Assembly (NCBI GenBank): GCA_018697195.1
Contig: JAGMWU010000117.1
Location: 39,670-103,669, forward strand
DNA from: Certhia americana
Taxonomy: Eukaryota; Chordata; Aves; Passeriformes; Certhiidae
Length of the DNA stretch: 64,000 nt
Direction: 5' to 3'
Shown piece after piece: positions 56,889-64,000 of the stretch. The notes below the pieces were generated by a model. The model was not told the origin of the DNA and ran no database searches. It saw only the letters and a list, made by a program, of their open reading frames with translations. The translations under genes were made by a program, and so were the position numbers. Positions within the stretch are counted from its first letter, which is position 1; each line of letters begins with the position of its first letter.

Positions 56889-57185
56889 GACCTACATGAT
56901 CCTCTAGATGTTTTAGTTACAATTCAAAGCTCACTTTAAGCTGTTCATTAGCAGAGAGCAAGAGATGACAGTGACAGGCAGGAGGGAGAAGAAATGGCAA
57001 GTAGGAAGAAAAACAACCACATCAAGCAGAATTTATAATTCCCATACAAAGGAAAGAAGTGGTAATGATGCACATCAAACCAAGGAAATTACTACTGGCT
57101 AATTAAATTTCTTACTTAGCATACATTAACTGAGCTGCAACTGGCACCCAGTGGGGTGCATTGGTATTAGCCAAACCTCTGTCCC
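56889..57185. other. Unassigned stretch
   Basis: About 300 AT-rich bases with nothing recognised. Confidence 0.5.
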
Positions 57186-57975
57186 TCAACAGTGAGAGAA
57201 ATGCCACAGGAGTAGAGCAAGGCAGCTTTATTTCACTCTACACCCACCCTAAAGTGCAGCCAGAGTCGGAGCATGGCAGAGATGCAGGGGCAGCTGCACA
57301 TGAGGCTGTGGTTCAGCTCTGAGTGACCCCTGTGCAGGGTCACAGCCCTGGCACAAGGCTGCAGCATGTGCAGCCCTCAGGTGAAAGGACACAGTCTGTT
57401 CCTGACAGGACAGGGGAGTTCTAGGGTTTATAAAAAAATATTCCTGTGTGTCTCTGCCAGCCGGCTGTTTTTCTCTGACACCAAGAATGTACAATTTTGT
57501 TTTCCCCAGCCAGAGATCTTGAAAAGGAAAGGCCGTGAATCGTCTCTTCTGATGTTTCATTCATTGTTTATTCTTTCTTATCAATACATTCTGTTCCTGA
57601 CCAGCAGAGCTCTTCATTGCAGGTCAGTTCAAGGCACAAAACCCCGAACCCCAACTACCAACTACCAAATATCAAATACTCTCACCCTCAGGGTGGCGTG
57701 GATATTTATACTACAATCCATGTAATCAGTATTTATAATATTTCTCCAATAACTATTATCCATGTTAGAAGGTTAGACTCTATTCTAAGCCAACTATAAT
57801 GTGCCACCTCACAGCAGAACATGGAGCAGATGAGGAAGAAGGAAGAAACCCAAAAGCCATGTGCTTCCTCCATCTTGCCTTCACCTGTCTGCCATCCTAA
57901 AAACTCCATATATCTAAAATTCTCACCCTGTGATAAAACTACACTCTATTCTACTGTCTAATACACATTCTTGAA
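57186..57975 (-). mobile_element. Possible reverse-strand LTR remnant(s)
   Basis: Two TTTATT signals (about 57228 and 57569) and phrases such as 'acctcacagcagaacatggagcagatgaggaa' and 'cttcctccatcttgccttcacctgtctgcc' recall passerine ERVL-type LTRs read in reverse. Ends and target duplications were not found. The 119- and 103-codon frames here are not genes. Confidence 0.35.
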
Positions 57976-60900
57976 AACTCTGCTTCATTCCATAGCCTAA
58001 AAGCCCTTTTTCCATGAACAAAGGTTAAAAACACTGTCAGAGATTGTAAAATCTCTTAAACATGCAAAGAAATATTTCTCATAATTCCAGATTCTGACAG
58101 GGAGTCACACTGATGGCTTCTCAGTGGCTGTGGTTCAGGTGTGCTCTGACTGTGAACCAGGAGAGTGTTCTGACCCAACAACCCTGTTTGTGAGAGCTCA
58201 GCCACAGGGGTCAAACCGGTTTCCTTCTGGTACATGGCTGGAGATTCATTGTTTAGCAACTTCGCTGAGGCAGTGGGGCTGTACTAGGACACAGTGACTG
58301 TGTGCTAATGACACAGCTCTGGGACAGCAGAGCAATACACCCACACACTCCCACAACCTTAAAATCTGATGGGCTTCAGATAAAAAATTCAGGTACTTCA
58401 GGTTTTAACCAGATACAAGTGGATTGTTTTGGTTTTTTTTCTGGAAACACAGTAACATCACCAGCAGAGCCCACCAAAGACCCCCTAGCAATCTGAGTCA
58501 GGAGCAGGAATGCAGCCAGCTACATTGGGTAGCCCAAAGATTAGATGGAAAACTGTCCTGTCACCCTTCCATGTTTACAACTTGCCATCAGTGCAGCCCT
58601 GATCTCCATGCCACTAAAAGCAAAAGTGTTGAGAGGTGACACAAATGTGTTTTCATGTTTCTAGGGCATTTCACAGCCTCTTTCACTCAGCATCTCCTTG
58701 GGCACAACTAAATAGCACCAACCACAGCCTGACATCCTCAGATGGGCATTCCTAAGGCCTCCAGAGAGCAGTTACTGCTTTTAGAGAGGGATTAGTGGGT
58801 GGTGGTAGAAAAATGCCCACAGGGGAGCTGGCAGCTGCTTTTACAGGAAGAAAACTCTCCCTCTTGGTTTGCTTCAGTTTGGTGTCAGGGAGCCTTTGGG
58901 AGCAGGATGCAGTTATGATGCTGGACTTCAGTCTTAGATAAGTGCTGAATCAAAACAAACATTTATTTCACTTTAAAGTGAAGTTCATTCTAAATGTAAC
59001 AGACAGATAGGATTATTTGCTAATGAATTTTAGTCAGATAATCTGCACGTTCCCTTATTAAACCATGTAATTCTTAAGCAATACTTAAATCTTTAAAGCA
59101 TGTACATTTCTTATAATTTTTTAACATAATTTCTTCCCATTCCTTGCAGTCAAATGACCAGAAAACTTGGCTGCAAAACTCTCCACCCTGCATTTTCACC
59201 CCCCCTGCATTAGGATTAAAGGCAAAGCACTCAGCAAAATTCAGCTGGGCCTGCAACCCAGTGACAGGGAGGGATCAGTCCACGAAGGTTCAGAGGGGGT
59301 ATCTCCAGAAGAGATGGCAGAGAAGATCCCACCATGAACCACAGGAAGGATCATCCTGGTATGCCAGGCATGTTCTTCCATCTGTCTGCATTGCCTGAAA
59401 GAGTCTTTCTTGCCAGAATGATCTCTTGTGTGTTACACAATCTTTGTTGAATAATTACCCCAAATCTGCTGTGGTTTCTCAGTGGGTAAAACAATTCCCA
59501 TCCCCAACACCCATAAAAGACTTTGGGATAAGACGGGCCATCAAACTGACAAGCCCTTGAGTCAGAGCTCTGTGATGATCAGCTGAGGCCATTCAGAGCA
59601 AGAGAATCAGTTGTCATTTCTCAATCCCAAATTTCAAGGTCAGTTGAAGTTTTCAGAATGTGCTTGACAAAAGTTGTGCAGGGCTCACGTGGGGAGCAGC
59701 TGCATCTCCAGAGCCTGGCTCAAATGGAGAGCATGTTGTAACCTTCAGCCTGTCTGGATGTCTGATTCCCTGCTTGGATCCTATTATCATCACTCACTGG
59801 GGACACCAGGTATGCTTGAAGGAAGCCAAGCCTTCCAGCTTGTCAGCTCTGAAATATGTTGCCTGAGGCTTCCCAGGCTCTGGTTATTCCTTATTCTGTG
59901 TGTGGGCTAAGGGTACCTGCAGCTCTTACCCTCTTTGCTGCACAGATGGATTTATCCTTGGACTGCTGCCGTGTGCAAAGAGGGGAGAGTTGTCTGCAGC
60001 ATCAGCCAGGAGCAGCCTTTGCCCTTATGAAACACAACATTACCTGGAACTGCAGTGCCCCAAATGAACAGAGAATCCACTGCCCAGTGACACCCATCAG
60101 TGAGGCCAGCCCAAGCTGGCTGCTGGTCTGCAGCTGGAAATGCCTCTCTAATTCCCCTGCAGCTTGTGTGCTTTTCACCTTTTATCATCCATGTGCCACT
60201 CTCTGCCTATTTCTTCTCACAGAGCATCACATCTAAGGAAGGAGGGGTTGCTGTCAGATGGAAGCATCCCCGCCCACAGCCTCCCCCTAGGGTAAAACCC
60301 ACCCTCCTGGTGGTGTGGCAGTGGCTCTGGGATTTGGCATCTCTACCACAGCCCAATTCCCTGCAGGAACACCCAGAACTGCAGCTCCTGAAACGTATGT
60401 CTGCACCACAGGATGCCTGGGAGTGTGGACGTGTCAGGATTTCAGAGCACCATTCCAAATGCAGCCAGCAGCTGGTCAGGGAGAGGCAGTCAGAGTTCCC
60501 AGAGTGGAACAGCACAGGGCACCCTCCTGCAGAGCCACTGGAATTGGGCATCCCAAAAGGGATGATCAGGGAAGGGATGGAGCCCAGCAGGGACACATCC
60601 AGGCACTCCTGAGCAGCAGTATGGGGCCATGCAGGACAGAGACAGGACAGAGACAGTGTGGTCACTGCTCTCCCAGGTGTGCATTCAGTGGCAGTGAGGA
60701 TGGGAAAGGAGAGGGTGCCTGACCCAGGGAAGCACCACCCCGACCACCAGTCCTGGGAGAATGTCTGCTCTTCCACATCCAGATACACACCTTGGCTGTG
60801 GCCAGGAGTTTCAGGTGCTGCCACATTCCCCACACTAATGTGGATTCAAGGAGGAGCAGCACTTGGACACCTGGGGTCCAAGTTTCCTGGCGTGGGCCCC

Positions 60901-62740
60901 GTATGCCACATGGCCCAGGCTTCCCCAGGCTGCCTTGGGGTCAAGAGGGTGAAATCCATTCATGCTGCAACTTGGGGGAAACCCACTCGAGCTGCAGCAT
61001 GCTACCAGGCGATGGTGGTAGGCTGGTGGACATCCAGGTGCCAAAAGTCAAGCCAGACCCCAGAAGATGCTGCATTGCTGTGAGGATGGTCACAGGAGCG
61101 GTGCATCAGGGTGGGGGGACCTGCTATCACAGGGACAGAGAGAGGCACACTCTGGACAGGGTCTCTGGGAGAGTGGGCAGGCCCAGGGACATGGTACAAG
61201 GGTGTCACAGTCCGGTGTCAGAGGACCAACACTGCCCATGGCTGCTCCTCCTGCAGCAGGACCTGCCAGGAGGACACTTCGTTCCAGTTACAGGAAGAAA
61301 GCTGCATTTTCACGCCGTGATGCAGAGCTCTTCCTCACACACTGGGAAACTTTCCTTTACTAAAGAAGTCTTGGGAAAATAAAAGCTTTTATGTTCAGCG
61401 GCTGTTTCCCTTGCGAAAGCACTTCCAAGCCTTTCCGCGGGTTTGCTGCGGCTCAGCCATCGCTCCATCTAGTGGGAATCTGCTGTACAGCTGTGAGACA
61501 CCAGGGCTGGGACACAGGGAAGGCTCCGGGACAGTCACCGCTGCTGCTGGCACCGAAGGGAGCAGCCAAGTCCCGACCTCCTCTCCTGCTTCGATACCCA
61601 CAGGGGATCTGGGCAGGAGGGAGCATCTCACCAGAGCTGGAAAAAGCAAAGCAAGGATTCAGATCCTACAACTCAACGTGGCACTAAATGTCTGCACAAA
61701 CTACTGAACTCGAGGAATGAGTGCTCCTGGTCCACCCGGATGCAGGTAAACTCTCAATCTCGATGGGGTTCAAGCGAGGATTTGAGTGGAGAGTTCTCCA
61801 CCTTCCCCTGCTCCATGCCACTCCTTCCCTCTCCGCCCATTCTGGGGATGCACCTCCCTACTTCACTTTATCCCTTAATTTTCAAACTTCCTTTGATTCT
61901 TGCTAATAGACACACTAGATTAAATCAGAAAGTCAGTCTTTAAGCCCAGAATCACTGGCTGCCCTGTAACTTCCACCCCCATGCTGACAGTCAAACAAAC
62001 AGATTAAAGGTTAGTTCAGCCACAGAACCAGAAAAAATTGCCTGTTCCCCTAAAGATAAAAGAGAAAACTGGGAGGTATCACATGAGAAGGAGAGGGACA
62101 CCAGGATGGGGTATTATAATTTTAGCTAAGCAAGTCTTATGCAATGTTCTCTGCAGGTGCAGGTGCTAATTTTCCTGCCTGTCCTCCCTCTTCAAGCCCT
62201 GAAAGTTCCTATCCACAGCACAGTGTTAGCAAAGATAACAGGCCCAAAAATACTGAGCTCTGAATGGAAACAGGTGCCTGCATTGAATGATAACCTTAAA
62301 TATCCTCATGGAAATTCAATTACATTCCCACATATCTGTGAAGTTGCACAGGAGAAAGTGCCCTGAAAGCAAGTGGTGTTTGTTCTGCCATTCTAGAATC
62401 CATTTCTTTCTCATGGAGTGTGGAGAGAGATGAGGTGAAATTAACTTTTACCTGGCTCAAAAGTTTTAAATAGGAAGGAAAAAGTCAGAGGAGTAAATCA
62501 AATTCATGGACACAAATTCCCATTATTGTAGGACAGACACTTTGGTTCATGAACTCCCCACATTCCTGGGCCTGACACAGAATCAAGGGCTGCTGCTTCA
62601 CAGTCAGAGTAAGCCCAGAATTAGCATTAAAGGCCCAAATTCAGTGACACAGCTCACGTGGTAAGAGCACCCTGGCATCACCGTTGGGACACCTCCCAGA
62701 GAGGCACCGATGGGGTTTGAGCAGGGAAGTGCAGAGGGAT
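57976..62740. other. Gene-free stretch
   Basis: No exon recognised. Several GC-moderate frames (up to 208 codons at 60207-60833 minus, 196 codons at 60792-61382 plus) overlap each other on both strands and show no domain. AATAAA-like signals occur (about 61378) without a gene attached. Confidence 0.45.
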
Positions 62741-62798
62741 GTGGATGGGATGGGATGGGATGGGATGGGATGGGATGGGATGGGATGGGATGGGATCC
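62741..62798. repeat. (GGGAT)n microsatellite
   Basis: About eleven copies of GGGAT, nearly perfect. Confidence 0.95.
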
Positions 62799-63345
62799 CC
62801 AGGCTCCAGCTCCACACCCACCTCCCCACAGGCAGCAGCAGTGCTGGCAGCTCTTAGAAGGCAGCTCAGTCACCTGAACTCACCATAGTTCAGTGGGGAC
62901 ACTCTCCCCAAACCCATTGTGCTCCCCTAACAAATTGTAACAGGAAACAACATCTGTGTGTGGAGGCATCAGCAGGATGTCTTTTTGCAGCCTTAAAAGT
63001 AGCCTGGGCTGTTGTGGTTGATGACAGAGAAACACCTCACACTGCCCAAGTTCCCTTGGGGTGAGCAAAGTGAGGATGAGGTGCCCAAGGGTGGGTAGAC
63101 AGAGGTGTCACTCCTGCACGCCAGTGGCAGCTCCACATCTCAGTTCTCTCTTGGAAAGCAAATCCCTGCAAATAAAACCCTGAAATATGTGGCAGCATTG
63201 GGGCGCAGAAATAATAATCTTCCTCATATTTAAAAGAGGAAAAATAAAACATCCTCATTTGTATCAATAACAGTGTGACCAGCAGGACAAGGGCAGGGAT
63301 CATCTCCCCTGTATTCACCACATTGACACCACATGTCAAATCCTC
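62799..63345. other. Unassigned stretch
   Basis: Nothing recognised. Frames are 100 codons or shorter. Confidence 0.45.
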
Positions 63346-63695
63346 TGTTCAGTTTTGGGCCCTCACTACCAGAAACACATTGATCTGGTGAAGGGGATGA
63401 AGCACGAGTCTTATGGAGGGAGACTGAGGGAGCTGGGGTGGGTCAGCCTGGAGAAAAGGAGCTCGGGGGGACCTTTTCTCTTTCTACAACCATCTGAAAG
63501 GAGGTTGTAGCCAGGAAGGGATCAGTCTCTTCTCCCAAGCAGCAAGCCATAGATAAAAAGAAATGGCTTCACACTGTGTCAAGGGGAGTTTAGATTGGAT
63601 ATTATGAAAGATTCCTTCACCAAGAGGGCTGCCAAGCGCTGGAACAGGCTGCCCAGGGCAGCGGTGGAGCCGCGATCCCCGGAGCGGCTGAGGGA
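63346..63695 (+). mobile_element. CR1 LINE fragment (3' region)
   Basis: CR1 landmarks in order: 'cagttttgggccctca', 'gagactgagggagctgggg', 'cctggagaaaaggagct', 'ctgaaaggaggttgtagc', 'tctcttctcccaag', 'gtttagattggatatta', 'ggaacaggctgcccagggcagcggtgg'. It is longer than the other copies but ends before the typical tail. Confidence 0.92.
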
Positions 63696-63769
63696 GAACT
63701 GGCTGCAGCAGCGCCGCAGTGCCGAGGGATGGACGGCAGAGGGCGCCAGAGGCCGCGCTGAGCACCAGA

Positions 63770-64000
63770 GAACGGCAGGGACAGGGACAGAGGGACAGGG
63801 ACAGAGGGACAGGGACAGAGGGACAGGGACAGAGGGGCAGAGAGAGGGACAGAGAGAGGGACAGAGGAACAGGGACAGAGAGAGGGACAGGGACAGAGGG
63901 ACAGGGACAGAGGGACAGAGAGAGGGACAGAGGGACAGGGACAGAGGGACAGGGACAGAGGGACAGGGACAGAGAGATGGACAGGGACAGGGACAGAGGG
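63770..64000. repeat. GGGACAGA minisatellite running off the window
   Basis: Repeats of GGGACAGA and GGGACAGG in 8- and 14-base combinations for at least 230 bases. The right end is not in view. Confidence 0.95.

Noticed and set aside
56132..56890. 252-codon Leu/Ser/Phe frame resembling a membrane protein
   Set aside because: It is a translation of the polypyrimidine tract and pentamer array.
60207..61382. Overlapping 170-208 codon frames on both strands near 60-61 kb
   Set aside because: Frames overlap heavily on opposite strands, there are no splice or domain signals, and composition is ordinary for moderately GC-rich avian DNA.

Overview
The window looks like nuclear DNA of a bird, most likely a songbird. 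It carries several 3' ends of CR1 retroposons, several LTR elements of kinds familiar from passerine genomes, degraded MROH (maestro HEAT-repeat) exons, and a tandem cluster of intron-poor ITPRIPL1-like genes with large open frames. Real coding capacity is low: two intact genes, one broken copy, and two clusters of decayed host exons. Most other long open frames lie in GC-rich or simple-repeat DNA and are not genes. All family assignments come from reading translations by eye; no search was run.

Layout. 1-1.5 kb: nothing recognised. 1.5-2.75 kb: a strong CpG island with no recognised exon. 2.75-20.1 kb: AT-rich intergenic or intronic DNA with CR1 tails and one likely LTR near 16.1-16.5 kb. 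20.2-23.5 kb: an avian repeat apparently split by an alpharetrovirus-like provirus fragment with a tRNA-Trp-type primer site and a broken gag. 24.2-26.3 kb: three successive decayed exons of a ZDHHC13 paralogue with introns still in place. 26.6-30.0 kb: a 401-bp tandem duplication, then a satellite-like array of about 190 bp per unit, with one inverted unit and an LTR inside it. 30.0-31.0 kb: the 3' end of a reverse-strand provirus (env tail, polypurine tract, LTR). 31.0-31.85 kb: three decayed MROH exons. 32.84-33.34 kb: a clean solo LTR with a 4-bp target duplication.

34.16-53.35 kb: a tandem triplication of a 6.1-6.3 kb unit (A, B, C). Each unit has a (TACCC)-type pentamer array, a GC-box/TATA-like promoter, a short non-coding first exon, an intron of about 300 bp, one ITPRIPL1-like coding exon, a CAG repeat, a reverse-strand CR1 tail and an AT-rich spacer. 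Genes A (577 aa) and C (562 aa) are intact. B is full of single-base indels and lies 2.7 kb downstream of a 10-N assembly gap, so sequencing error is a serious alternative to real decay. Unit C carries a solo LTR (52409-53068) absent from A and B.

53.4-64 kb: low-complexity DNA with an (ATGG)n array, a 640-bp polypyrimidine tract, a fourth TACCC array, possible LTR remnants, a CR1 fragment and a minisatellite running off the end.

The three ITPRIPL1-like copies are predicted single-pass membrane proteins with a Mab-21/cGAS-like nucleotidyltransferase-fold domain. The copies share a promoter design and differ mainly in the acidic linker. The expanding family is the most interesting biology here.
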